64,000 nt of DNA, taken from positions 2,852,001-2,916,000 of the forward strand of contig NZ_CP046582.1 in assembly GCF_018141005.1 (NCBI RefSeq), given 5' to 3'. Of the stretch, positions 54,833 through 63,245 are shown piece after piece. Source of the stretch: Erwinia sp. E602. GTDB taxonomy: Bacteria > Pseudomonadota > Gammaproteobacteria > Enterobacterales > Enterobacteriaceae. Below the pieces are notes generated by a model. It did not search any database and was not told where the DNA came from. It saw only the letters and a list, made by a program, of their open reading frames with translations. The first letter of the stretch is position 1; each line of letters starts with the position of its first letter. Both the position numbers and the translations under genes were made by a program.

Positions 54833-55063
54833 TTAACGGGTTTTATAGCGCTCTGCGACCTCTGCCGACTGCGTCAGATCGGCAGGCAGTACATCCACAG
54901 CAATACCATTCTCCTGTCGCAGACGCCCGGCCAGCGTTTCCAGTCTGGCCTGGTCACGCGCGACCAAAACCAGGTCGTGGCAGCGCAGAACGACTCGCTG
55001 ACCTCCCCCTGTCTGCCGGAGAGAAGGGGTGGTACAGGCTTAATGATGATGGTCGACATCTAA
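54833..55063 (-). pseudogene. SDR dehydrogenase remnant
   Basis: In the minus frame ending at TAA 54835-54833, HDLVLVARDQARLETLAGRL and GIAVDVLPADLTQSAEVAER reproduce residues about 25-75 of DltE/YciK-like SDRs (typical HDLVLVAR...RLEALA...VEVLPADL). The N-terminal TGASSGIG part is absent or frame-shifted and the catalytic half is deleted. It lies between the oxidoreductase and its presumed TetR regulator. Confidence 0.7.
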
Positions 55064-55084
55064 AAAGTCAACCTGTTTGATTAT

Positions 55085-55111
55085 GGTCATCATCAATGTA
55101 TAATTATGACC
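55085..55111. promoter_or_regulatory. Inverted repeat upstream of TetR gene
   Basis: GGTCAT (55085-55090) N15 ATGACC (55106-55111), 29 bases before the TetR ATG. TATAAT-like TATAATTATG overlaps it. A candidate TetR operator controlling the regulator and the leftward genes. Confidence 0.5.
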
Positions 55112-55139
55112 TGCATTGTTTAAGAGGGTCGGAACAGCC

Positions 55140-55673
55140 ATGAAGGTGTCAAAAGAGCAGGTGCGGGAAAACCGTAAGCGTATCGTTGAAACCGCCTCGG
55201 CGTTGTTCCGCGAACGGGGCTATGACGGTGTCGGCGTCGCAGAGCTGATGTCGGCGGCCGGTTTAACGCACGGCGGGTTCTACAAGCACTTCGGCTCTAA
55301 GGCCGACCTGATGTCAGAGGCCATGAGCTGCGGGTTTTCACAATCCGCAGAGAGCACTCAGGGTGTGAGCCGGGAACAGTTTGTCGAATTTTACCTCTCC
55401 CGGCAGCACCGCGACTGCCGGGGCAACGGCTGTGTAATGTCGGCGCTGGCCGCGGATACCGCCCGCCAGCCCGGACTTATTAAGGCGACGTTTGCCGCCG
55501 GGATTGAACGTCAGCTGACCCTGTTAGCAGCGGAAAATGGCGCGACACGTGCCGACCTGATCGACACCATCGCACATCTGGTGGGTGCACTGGTACTGTC
55601 CCGCGCCTGCCCGGATGACGATCCTCTGGCAGATGAGATTCTGGACGTGTGCCGGTCGCGTATTCTCAGCTAA
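55140..55673 (+). CDS. TetR/AcrR-family transcriptional regulator
   Basis: 177 residues from ATG 55140. HTH region RIVETASALFRERGYDGVGV near 14-33, then AAGLTHGGFYKHFGSKADLM near 41-60 is the classic TetR recognition helix; a short ligand domain follows, with CRGNGCVMSALAADTARQPG near 93-112, typical of regulators beside MDR reductases and SDRs. Likely represses the divergent oxidoreductase. Confidence 0.92.
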   Translation: MKVSKEQVRENRKRIVETASALFRERGYDGVGVAELMSAAGLTHGGFYKHFGSKADLMSEAMSCGFSQSAESTQGVSREQFVEFYLSRQHRDCRGNGCVMSALAADTARQPGLIKATFAAGIERQLTLLAAENGATRADLIDTIAHLVGALVLSRACPDDDPLADEILDVCRSRILS

Positions 55674-55957
55674 TAAGGTACTGGCACCGCGACAGCGTTA
55701 TAGCGGACCCAACGCAGACGGCAGGACGTGCGTGAAATAACGAAAGCCTGACGACGACAGAGCTCCGCCAGCATCAGGGGTTCGGTGCCGCTGGATAACG
55801 CGCCCAGCAACAGGGCTGATGTCGCCCACAACGGCGGCAGATAGCTGACGCGCGACGCCGTTATTTTCCAGTTGTGTTTAAAATTCACGCCCGCTAATCT
55901 GTTATGCACATCAGGAAAACAGAGTGACTTCAGTCAATTACTTGCAAGGAAGGATCA

Positions 55958-56527
55958 ATGTCAAACGCGGTCAATAACGTTCAGGTCAGGGAAGCTACCT
56001 CCGGCGATATCCCTTCGCTGCTCAGCCTGCTGGCGAAATACCACACCAACACCATCAGTGACCACGAGCGCGATCAGGGTTTTGTCACCACCAACATTAA
56101 CGCGGAGCAGTTGGCCAGCCTGATAGCGGACGAACGCGGGGTGATCGTCAGCAGCGACGCCGACGGCAGGGTGGTGGGCTTTATTATTGCCGGCTCATGG
56201 CAGTTTCTCAGCCGCTGGCCGATGTTTGAATATATGGCAGGCGAGCTGGATAAATACCAGGTTGGCGGGCTGACGCTGAACGTCGATAACTCCTATCAGT
56301 ACGGTCCGATCTGCGTCGATTCAGCCTGGCGCGGCCTGGGCCTGGCCGAGGCGATGATTGACGCGCACTGCGCGATCTTCAGACAGAAGTACAAGGTGCT
56401 GGTGACCTTCGTTAATGAGATCAACCCGCGTTCGATGCACTTTCATCTGAATAAGGTCGGGCTGGCTTCCGCCGGTGGCTTCAGCTTTAACAACAACCAG
56501 TACCAGATGCTGGTCAGGACGCTGTAA
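55958..56527 (+). CDS. GNAT family N-acetyltransferase
   Basis: 189 residues, preceded by AAGGAAGG. N-terminal VREATSGDIPSLLSLLAKYH near 9-28; acetyl-CoA-binding motif A near 125-145 (GPICVDSAWRGLGLAEAMID, matching the V-x-x-x-x-R-G-x-G-x-A pattern). VTFVNEINPRSMHFHLNKVG near 150-169 follows. Acceptor substrate unknown. Monocistronic. Confidence 0.88.
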   Translation: MSNAVNNVQVREATSGDIPSLLSLLAKYHTNTISDHERDQGFVTTNINAEQLASLIADERGVIVSSDADGRVVGFIIAGSWQFLSRWPMFEYMAGELDKYQVGGLTLNVDNSYQYGPICVDSAWRGLGLAEAMIDAHCAIFRQKYKVLVTFVNEINPRSMHFHLNKVGLASAGGFSFNNNQYQMLVRTL

Positions 56528-56715
56528 TCGAGGTATTTACTGCAGGCCCTGACAGGCCTGTACTAACGGCCTTCTGACAACCTGCCCATTCGGCGTGATT
56601 TCAGGTCCGGAAACGGTACACGTACGTCTCTGTTTTCCGGACCGATATTATCCTTTCTCAGTAAATCATCCGCAGATTAACGTTCTCCTCCCCCGCAGCC
56701 TGATGTTACCCGTAT

Positions 56716-57786
56716 TTACCCCAGCCGGCTGGCAATCGCCCGCAGCTGTTCGGCAATCTGCTGTAAATCCCGTTCCGCCTGACCGGCCACGCCGCTGGAA
56801 TTGCGCACCACCAGCCGGGCCGGCAGGATCGACGACGAGCGGCTGACGTCATCATCGCTGGCCTGCAGGATATGCTCCACCGCCTCTTTTCCCTGACGAT
56901 CGAGATCCAGCGACACGGTACTCAGCGACGGATGGAAGAAGGCGCTCTCATAAGTATCGTCGTAGCCGATCACCGAAATCTGCCCCGGCACCGCCACGCC
57001 GCGCTGGTGCAGCGCGCTGAGCACGCCGAGCGCCATCTGATCGTTACCCACCAGCAGCGCGGTGAAGCCCGACGACTCATGCAGCATCTGCAGCACGCCG
57101 CTGTAGCCGCTCTGCGCGTCCCAGTTGCCGTGCACCACGCTGACCGGCTGCAGCCGGTAGCTTTCCAGCGTTTCCTGCCAGCTCTTCAGCCGCAGCCGGG
57201 CGGACACCGACTCCTGCGGCCCGGCCAGCAGGGCAAACTCGCGGTGCCCCTGCTCATAGAGATATTTCACGCTGGCGCGGGTGCCGTCGGCCGGGTTAAA
57301 CGAAACGTTAAACACCGAGCTGAACGGGTCGACGTCGAGGAACAGGCAGAGGATATCCTGGTTCTGCTCGACGATGTGCTCTGCGTCCGCCGTCTCCAGC
57401 GGGACGTTTACGATCACCTTATCCACCAGCTGCGACTTCAGTTCGTTAATCGCCGACTGCAGGCTTTGACTGACGTTCTCATCGATCATGGCGATCAGCA
57501 CCTGATAGTCGGCGGCGTTGGCGTAGCGTTTCACCGCGGCGGCCACCTGCGACGGCGCGTGCAGCGCCAGCGAGGTGGTCACCAGCCCGAGGGTGGTGCT
57601 CTGCTTGCCCACCAGCTGCTGCGCCAGCCGGTTCGGCACGTAGCGCAGCGCCTCGATGGCCTTCTCCACCCGGCTGCGCGTGGTTTCCGAGACGTTGGCG
57701 GACTTGTTCAGCACGCGCGAAACGGTCTGATAGGAGACGCCAGCGTGGCGGGCGACGTCCTCTAAAGTGGCACTCTTCGATTTCAT
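56716..57786 (-). CDS. ganR: LacI-family repressor of the galactan genes
   Basis: 356 residues from ATG 57786. HTH ATLEDVARHAGVSYQTVSRV near 6-25 with hinge RYVPNRLAQQL near 50-60, then a sugar-binding domain (FTALLVGNDQMALGVLSALHQRG near 250-272; SVIGYDDTYESAFFHPSLSTV near 280-300). Close to LacI/GanR-type beta-galactoside regulators. Divergent from the porin and the enzyme genes, it presumably responds to galactobiose or galactose products. The symbol is inferred from context. Confidence 0.78.
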   Translation of the reverse strand: MKSKSATLEDVARHAGVSYQTVSRVLNKSANVSETTRSRVEKAIEALRYVPNRLAQQLVGKQSTTLGLVTTSLALHAPSQVAAAVKRYANAADYQVLIAMIDENVSQSLQSAINELKSQLVDKVIVNVPLETADAEHIVEQNQDILCLFLDVDPFSSVFNVSFNPADGTRASVKYLYEQGHREFALLAGPQESVSARLRLKSWQETLESYRLQPVSVVHGNWDAQSGYSGVLQMLHESSGFTALLVGNDQMALGVLSALHQRGVAVPGQISVIGYDDTYESAFFHPSLSTVSLDLDRQGKEAVEHILQASDDDVSRSSSILPARLVVRNSSGVAGQAERDLQQIAEQLRAIASRLG

Positions 57787-57902
57787 GGCTGGCATCCCTG
57801 ATGGCAGATGGACGAATTGTAACACAGCCGCATCAAGGGACAGGTCAACTCAGTCTCAATGGCAACAGAATAACAAATAAGTACGACGTTCACATGTCAA
57901 AA

Positions 57903-57922
57903 TCGGTGATCTGCCTCACCGA
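57903..57922 (+). promoter_or_regulatory. CRP-like palindrome upstream of the galactan porin
   Basis: TCGGTGA (57903-57909) N6 TCACCGA (57916-57922): perfect inverted repeat that also fits the CRP core GTGA-N6-TCAC. A second weaker match, TGTGAACGTATTAC, lies near 58018. Located in the 264-base ganR-porin divergent region. It could instead be a LacI-type operator. Confidence 0.55.
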
Positions 57923-58050
57923 TCGTTACAAATTAAGGGAAAATACTTGCAGTAAATCACACAATTTTGACATTGCAATTGCAGGATGTTTGTCAGCAGG
58001 CGTTTACTGTCGCCACTATGTGAACGTATTACAAATAACAAGAGGCTGAC

Positions 58051-59313
58051 ATGAACACTAGATTACACGCAACCGCCGTGGCACTTGCCGCCGCACTGGC
58101 TACGCCTTCGGTTTTCGCCGCGATCGACAATATCGACTTCCACGGCTACCTGCGCGGCGGCGTCGGCGTCTCGCGTGACGGCGGTATGGAGCAGTTTCAG
58201 AAAAACAAGGTCGGCCGCCTGGGCAACGAGAACGACACCTACGGTGAGATCGAGCTGGGCAGCGAAGTGTACAAAAAGGATGACGTCAGCTTCTACGTCG
58301 ACACCATGGTCAGCATGTTCTCTGACGGCTCCAACGATAACGAAACCACCTTCGGCGACGACGCCGAGTTTGGCCTGCGCCAGCTGAACCTGCAGATCAA
58401 AGGGCTGATCCCCGGCGATAAGAACGCGGTGATCTGGGGCGGTAAGCGCTACTACCAGCGCCACGATCTGCATATCATCGACACCAAATACTGGAATATC
58501 TCCGGCTCCGGTGCCGGTATTGAGAACTATACCCTTGGCCCGGGCGCCGTCTCCGTCGCCTGGATCCGTGGCGATGCTAACGACGTTGACTACCGCGCCG
58601 ACGGCGATAACGACGTCAACATCAACTACCTTGACGTGCGCTACGCGGGCTGGAAGCCGTGGAACGGTGCCTGGACCGAGTTTGGCGTCGATTACGCCAT
58701 GCCTAACCCGACCAACAAGCAGAAAGAGTACGGCGGGCTGTACGAGGCCGACAACGGCGTGATGCTCACCGGCGAAATCAGCCAGGACGTGTGGGGCGGC
58801 TATCAGAAGCTGGTGCTGCAGTACGCCAATAAAGGGCTGGCGCAGAACGTTATCTCGCAGGGCGGCGGCTGGTACGACATGTGGAACGACACCCGCGACG
58901 CCACCGGTTACCGGGTGATCAACACCGGCCTGCTGCCGATCACCGATAAGCTGTCACTGAATCAGGTGATCACCTGGGGTGCCGCCAGCGATCTGACCGC
59001 GTACACCGACAAGAGCACCCTGCTGTCGCTGGTCGGCCGCGCGCAGTACCAGTTTACCGACTACGTGCGCGGCATCGGCGAGGCGGGCAGCTTCTGGCAG
59101 AAAGACCAGAATAAAGACGGCAGCGACTATAAGCAGGCCGGGCAGAAATATACCCTGGCGCTGGGCCTGGCGGCCGGTCCGGAGTTTATGTCGCGCCCCG
59201 AGCTGCGCGTGTTTGCTTCCTACCTGAACGACTCTGAACAGGGCCACAGCTTCCAGGACGGCACCGCCAGCAACACCTGGAACTTCGGCGTGCAGGTTGA
59301 GGCGTGGTGGTAA
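58051..59313 (+). CDS. ganL: LamB-type maltoporin family porin (galacto-oligosaccharide porin)
   Basis: 420 residues. Sec signal peptide cut near 23 (LATPSVFA|AIDNIDF), then FHGYLRGGVGVS, the LamB N-terminal strand; NAVIWGGKRYYQRHDLHIID near 129-148 is the LamB signature loop; ends with NFGVQVEAWW, an aromatic C-terminus for BAM assembly. An 18-strand trimeric outer-membrane channel. Divergent from ganR and convergent with the galactanase genes; likely imports galacto-oligosaccharides. Symbol by analogy with Dickeya gan loci. Confidence 0.85.
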   Translation: MNTRLHATAVALAAALATPSVFAAIDNIDFHGYLRGGVGVSRDGGMEQFQKNKVGRLGNENDTYGEIELGSEVYKKDDVSFYVDTMVSMFSDGSNDNETTFGDDAEFGLRQLNLQIKGLIPGDKNAVIWGGKRYYQRHDLHIIDTKYWNISGSGAGIENYTLGPGAVSVAWIRGDANDVDYRADGDNDVNINYLDVRYAGWKPWNGAWTEFGVDYAMPNPTNKQKEYGGLYEADNGVMLTGEISQDVWGGYQKLVLQYANKGLAQNVISQGGGWYDMWNDTRDATGYRVINTGLLPITDKLSLNQVITWGAASDLTAYTDKSTLLSLVGRAQYQFTDYVRGIGEAGSFWQKDQNKDGSDYKQAGQKYTLALGLAAGPEFMSRPELRVFASYLNDSEQGHSFQDGTASNTWNFGVQVEAWW

Positions 59314-59474
59314 GCCTGGCCTGAGACCCCATCATCTGCTGCCGCCCGCCACCGTGCGGGCGGCAGAGTACTCAGCATTTCTCAGGCGAACGCCGGCACA
59401 GGCTACCGCCGTCGTTCGCCCTGCTCCTCTCCGGTCGTTTTTTCCTGTGACTGCAAGCACCTGGCTGTAAATTG

Positions 59475-59504
59475 GGATAACCGTTACCGGTTATCCTTTT
59501 TTTT
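59475..59504. terminator. Terminator between porin and EIIB gene
   Basis: GGATAACC (59475-59482) and GGTTATCC (59489-59496) with a six-base loop and eight T on the plus strand; the convergent EIIB stop lies inside the T-run. Confidence 0.88.
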
Positions 59505-59844
59505 AGCGCGGGCTGAAGAAGCGCGCCTCCAGCAGCTGGCGCAGGCTGTCCGAGCGGGTGCCGAAGATGGCGTGCACCTCATGGCCGAGGATCACCACGC
59601 CGATCGCCCCCGCCTGCTGCAGTCCGGCGGCATCCACCGCCGCCAGCGACTTCACCGTAACGCGCAGCCGGGTCAGGCAGGCGTCCACCTGCACGATATT
59701 GTCGCGCCCGCCGAAGTCGCGCATTAACCGGTCCAGCAGCACGCCGTCGGCCGGGTCAGTCGCCTCTGCGGCGGCGTCCGTGGTGCCGATCTCCTTCGCT
59801 GCGCCCTGGCGGCTGAAGTAGTGCTTAAATGCTTTCAGGCTCAT
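59503..59844 (-). CDS. Stand-alone PTS EIIB domain protein (glucose family)
   Basis: 113 residues. The C-terminal 75 residues form a glucose-type EIIB: VQVDACLTRLRVTVKSLAAV near 51-70 holds the phosphorylation Cys (56) in the C-x-T-R-L-R motif, and GAIGVVILGHEVHAIFG near 79-95 is the usual GV/QxIFG end. The first 30 residues (LKAFKHYFSRQ...) form a short linker; EIIC and EIIA are absent. It is cotranscribed with the galactanase and beta-galactosidase genes, which use an ABC importer, so its role is probably regulatory. Unusual. Confidence 0.82.
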   Translation of the reverse strand: MSLKAFKHYFSRQGAAKEIGTTDAAAEATDPADGVLLDRLMRDFGGRDNIVQVDACLTRLRVTVKSLAAVDAAGLQQAGAIGVVILGHEVHAIFGTRSDSLRQLLEARFFSPR

Positions 59845-59938
59845 GTTTATCCCCTCTTATCACCATAAAAAAACGGGCCGAAGCCCGCGATTAGCGCGCC
59901 CGCAGGGCGGGACGCGTGTACAGATGAGTGCTGTCAGT

Positions 59939-62002
59939 TCAGCCTGGCCGCGGCCCACGCAGCACGCGGCAGCCCCATGCATCCAGCGTCAGCTGACCGA
60001 CCAGCGGCGTACCGTCTGTCAGATCGCTGATGCCGGCTGGCAGGGCCAGCGTCTGCGGCTGGCCGGTGTAGTTCTGCAGGAAGATAAACGCCTGCTCACC
60101 GTCGGTACGCCGCGCGGCCACCACCCCCGCTGGCAGCTCTGCCTCCAGCGCACGCGGCAGCGCCAGCTGCTGAATCAGCGCACCGCAGAAGTCGCGGTGG
60201 AAGGCCAGATCGTTGCGTGAGGCGATATACCAGGCCTTGCCCTGCCCGACGTTATTCACCGTGACGGCAGGCTGCCCGGCGTAGAAGTCGCTCTGATAGC
60301 TGGCCAGCGCCGTTGCGCCCTCCAGGTGAATATGCTCGCACAGCTCGCGCGCCTGATACGGACCTTTCAGCCCCAGCGCATTGCCCTCCACGCCCTGCAC
60401 GGCGTTGGACTCATCGTCGGTCAGGCTGTCGATCTCCTCCGCCCAGATGCCGAGCAGCGGCCGCAGCGGGCCGGGGAAGCCGCCGAGGTGGCAGAGGTCG
60501 CTTTCGTTGACGATGCCGCTCCAGTAGCTGGCGACAAAGTGCCCGCCGTCGCGCAGGTGCCGCTCCACCCGTCCGGCGAAGCCGTCACGCACCATATACA
60601 GCATCGGCGCGATCACCAGCTGGTAAGGGGTGAGATCGACGTCGGCGTTGATGATATCCACCGCCACGCCCTGCTCCCAGAAGGTGCGGTAGTGTTCGTT
60701 AACGGTACGCTCATAGTGCAGGCCGAGATTGCGCGGGCCCTGCGCGTTATCCATCGCCCAGCGGCTCTCCCAGTCGAAGATAATCGCCACCTTCGCCGCA
60801 ACCCGGCTGCCCTGCACCGGCGACATCGCCGCCAGCATGCGGCCCAGCTCGCTCACTTCGCGGCCGGTGCGGGTATCGAGGTGGCCGACGTGATCGACCA
60901 CCGCGCCGTGAAACTTCTCGACCGAGCCGCGGCTCTTGCGCCACTGGAAGTACTGCACCGCATCCGCGCCGTGCGCCACCGCCTGCAGTGAGGAGAGAAT
61001 ATGCATCCCCGGCTTCTTCAGCTTGCTCGTCGGCTGCCAGTTGGTGGCGCTGGGGGTCGACTCCATCAGCACGAACGGCTGCCCCTGCTTCAGGGTGCGC
61101 ATCAGGTCGTGATACATGGCGGTGTAGCAGGCCAGCCCGGTCTCATCCTGCTGGTTGTGCCACATTGGGTAGCTGTCCCAGCTGATAAAGTCGAGCGGCT
61201 GCGCCAGCTTCCAGTAGTCGTAGTCGTAGAAGTACTCCATAAAGTTGGTGGTGGCCGGCAGCTGCGGGTTAACCGCCTTCAGCGGCTTGATTTCCTGGGT
61301 GCAGAAGTCGGTCACCTGGTCGGTCATAAAGCGCCGCCAGTCAAGGTTCAGGCCGTGGATCGAGGCTTCGCCCTGCGGTGCGGGCGACACCACCTGCGAC
61401 CAGTCGCCGTAGGTGTGGCTCCAGAAGTCGCTCCACCAGGCGAGGTTCAGCTGCTCCAGCGTCTCATAGCGCCGCTGCAGCCAGCCGCGAAACGCCTGCT
61501 GGCAACGATCGCAGTGGCACTCGCCGCCGTATTCGTTAGAGATATGCCAGCCGATTACCGCCGGATGGTGAGCATAGCGCTCCGCCAGCTGACGGTTCAT
61601 CTGCTGCACCTTATCGCGGTAAACCGGCGAGGTCATGCAGTGGTTGTGGCGGCCGCCGTGCAGCGCCGGCACCCGGTCGCGCCCCACGCGCAGCACTTCA
61701 GGGTATTTCTGCGACATCCACGCCGGGCGCGCGCCGCTCGGCGTGGCGAGGAAGGCGGAGATACCGTTTTCGTGCAGCTTGTCGAGCACCTGGTCCAGCC
61801 AGGCGAAATCATAGCGCCCCTCTTCCGGCTCCAGCTTGGCCCAGCTGAAGATGCCGACCGACATTACGTTACAGCTGGCCTGGCGCATCATCGCCATATC
61901 TTCGTCGATAATGCCCGGCTGGTGCTGCCACTGCTCCGGATTGTAGTCCGCGCCGTGCAGCAGGCCGTTCACCCCTGGCAGCAGCGGTGGAAATTTACGC
62001 AT
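59939..62002 (-). CDS. ganB: GH42 beta-galactosidase
   Basis: 687 residues, no signal peptide, so cytoplasmic. GH42 barrel: ADYNPEQW near 18-25, acid/base Glu157 in HISNEYGGECHCDRC (with the zinc-site Cys cluster), nucleophile Glu314 in FVLMESTPSATNW; trimerisation domain (about 390-600) and C-terminal beta domain. It hydrolyses beta-1,4-galacto-oligosaccharides brought in by the permease. Downstream of ganA by 46 bases, upstream of the EIIB gene by 94 bases, on the same strand. Confidence 0.93.
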   Translation of the reverse strand: MRKFPPLLPGVNGLLHGADYNPEQWQHQPGIIDEDMAMMRQASCNVMSVGIFSWAKLEPEEGRYDFAWLDQVLDKLHENGISAFLATPSGARPAWMSQKYPEVLRVGRDRVPALHGGRHNHCMTSPVYRDKVQQMNRQLAERYAHHPAVIGWHISNEYGGECHCDRCQQAFRGWLQRRYETLEQLNLAWWSDFWSHTYGDWSQVVSPAPQGEASIHGLNLDWRRFMTDQVTDFCTQEIKPLKAVNPQLPATTNFMEYFYDYDYWKLAQPLDFISWDSYPMWHNQQDETGLACYTAMYHDLMRTLKQGQPFVLMESTPSATNWQPTSKLKKPGMHILSSLQAVAHGADAVQYFQWRKSRGSVEKFHGAVVDHVGHLDTRTGREVSELGRMLAAMSPVQGSRVAAKVAIIFDWESRWAMDNAQGPRNLGLHYERTVNEHYRTFWEQGVAVDIINADVDLTPYQLVIAPMLYMVRDGFAGRVERHLRDGGHFVASYWSGIVNESDLCHLGGFPGPLRPLLGIWAEEIDSLTDDESNAVQGVEGNALGLKGPYQARELCEHIHLEGATALASYQSDFYAGQPAVTVNNVGQGKAWYIASRNDLAFHRDFCGALIQQLALPRALEAELPAGVVAARRTDGEQAFIFLQNYTGQPQTLALPAGISDLTDGTPLVGQLTLDAWGCRVLRGPRPG

Positions 62003-62048
62003 GGTGATTCCTTAAATAGAGAAAAGCACCGGCCCGCAGGCCGGCGAA

Positions 62049-63242
62049 TTAATGGAAAACGTTGATCGAGGGCAGCACTTTGCCGCGGCAGTCGAACAGC
62101 GCCTGGTTTTCGCGCGCGTTGCCCTGCTTCCACTCGTCGTGGATATACTTCATGCCTTCCGGCGTGGCCCAGGTGTTACCGGCGGCCGGGATCCACGTCG
62201 GCTCCCAGTAGACCACCCCTTTACCACGGTGGCCGGGCACCGCCAGCACCGCCTTCATCAGGTCACGCAGGTAGTCGGCCTGCCCGGTGACGCTGGCCGG
62301 GTAGCCGCCGTCTTTCTCCTCCTTCGCCTGGAAGCTGTTCTCCGCGCTGTCGCAGTTCTCCAGCGTGTACGCGTAGGCGGCTTCCACCACCATCACGTCC
62401 TTGTTATAGCGCTGGCTGATGTCATCCATATTGGCCTTCAGCGCGCTAATCGGGCCGTTCCAGTAGGTGTACATCGACAGGCCGATCACGTCGAACGGCA
62501 CCTGACGACGGGTGATCTCGTCGAACCACCAGCGGAAGGTGTCATTTTTGGTGCCCTCCGCCAGGTGCAGCATGATTTTTACCTGCGCAGGATCGCTGAG
62601 GTTCTCGCGCAGGCCGCCAATCGCCGCCTTCAGCAGCCCGGCCAGCCGGTCAAACTCGCCGCCGTTCTGCCCCCAGCTTTTACCCTCCGGCCACAGCATG
62701 CCGCCGTTCAGCTCGTTGCCGATCTGCACCATTTCCGGCAGCACGCCCTCGGCCTTAAAGCGGGCGATGGTGTCGCGGGTGTAGTCGTGAATGCGCGTTT
62801 CCAGCTGCGGGAAGCTCAGTTTTTCCCACGCCTTTGGCTTAAACTGCTTGCCCGGATCGGTCCAGAAGTCGCTGTAGTGGAAGTCGAGCAGCAGGTGCAT
62901 GCCCGCCGCTTTGGCACGTTTGGCCAGCGCCAGGGTGGTGGCCAGGTCGTTGGTGCCGCCGCCGTAGCCGTGGCCTGACGCATCATAAGGGTCGACCCAA
63001 AGACGCAGGCGCACGGTGTTGATACCGTTGGCCTTGAGGATGGCGATCGGGTCCTGTAACTGGTTGCCTTCGTTGTAGAATTTTGCGCCCTGCTTCTCCA
63101 GCTCGGCCAGCGTGGAGATATCTACGCCTTTAACAAAGTCCGCCGGCACCGGGCCGATCGGGGCAATCACCGGCTGGCTGGCGGCGAGCAGCGGCGTCGC
63201 CCAGGCCAGCGCCAGGGCGAGAAACAGCGAGGTTGGTTTCAT
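62049..63242 (-). CDS. ganA: Arabinogalactan endo-beta-1,4-galactanase (GH53)
   Basis: 397 residues. Signal peptide MKPTSLFLALALAWATPLLA, cut near 21. GH53: DFVKGVDISTLAELEKQGAK near 35-54, catalytic acid Glu177 in VQIGNELNGGMLWP, nucleophile Glu287 in VMVVEAAYAYT, and VYWEPTWIP near 340. It cuts the beta-1,4-galactan side chains of pectin (rhamnogalacturonan I). Starts three bases after the permease stop, so it is cotranscribed with the transporter. Confidence 0.94.
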   Translation of the reverse strand: MKPTSLFLALALAWATPLLAASQPVIAPIGPVPADFVKGVDISTLAELEKQGAKFYNEGNQLQDPIAILKANGINTVRLRLWVDPYDASGHGYGGGTNDLATTLALAKRAKAAGMHLLLDFHYSDFWTDPGKQFKPKAWEKLSFPQLETRIHDYTRDTIARFKAEGVLPEMVQIGNELNGGMLWPEGKSWGQNGGEFDRLAGLLKAAIGGLRENLSDPAQVKIMLHLAEGTKNDTFRWWFDEITRRQVPFDVIGLSMYTYWNGPISALKANMDDISQRYNKDVMVVEAAYAYTLENCDSAENSFQAKEEKDGGYPASVTGQADYLRDLMKAVLAVPGHRGKGVVYWEPTWIPAAGNTWATPEGMKYIHDEWKQGNARENQALFDCRGKVLPSINVFH

Positions 63243-63245
63243 GGT

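Noticed and set aside
55670..55909. A 79-codon minus-strand frame between the TetR and GNAT genes
   Set aside because: A hydrophobic stretch is present but there is no clear ribosome-binding site or recognisable domain; the frame overlaps the TetR stop and the GNAT leader. Not supported.
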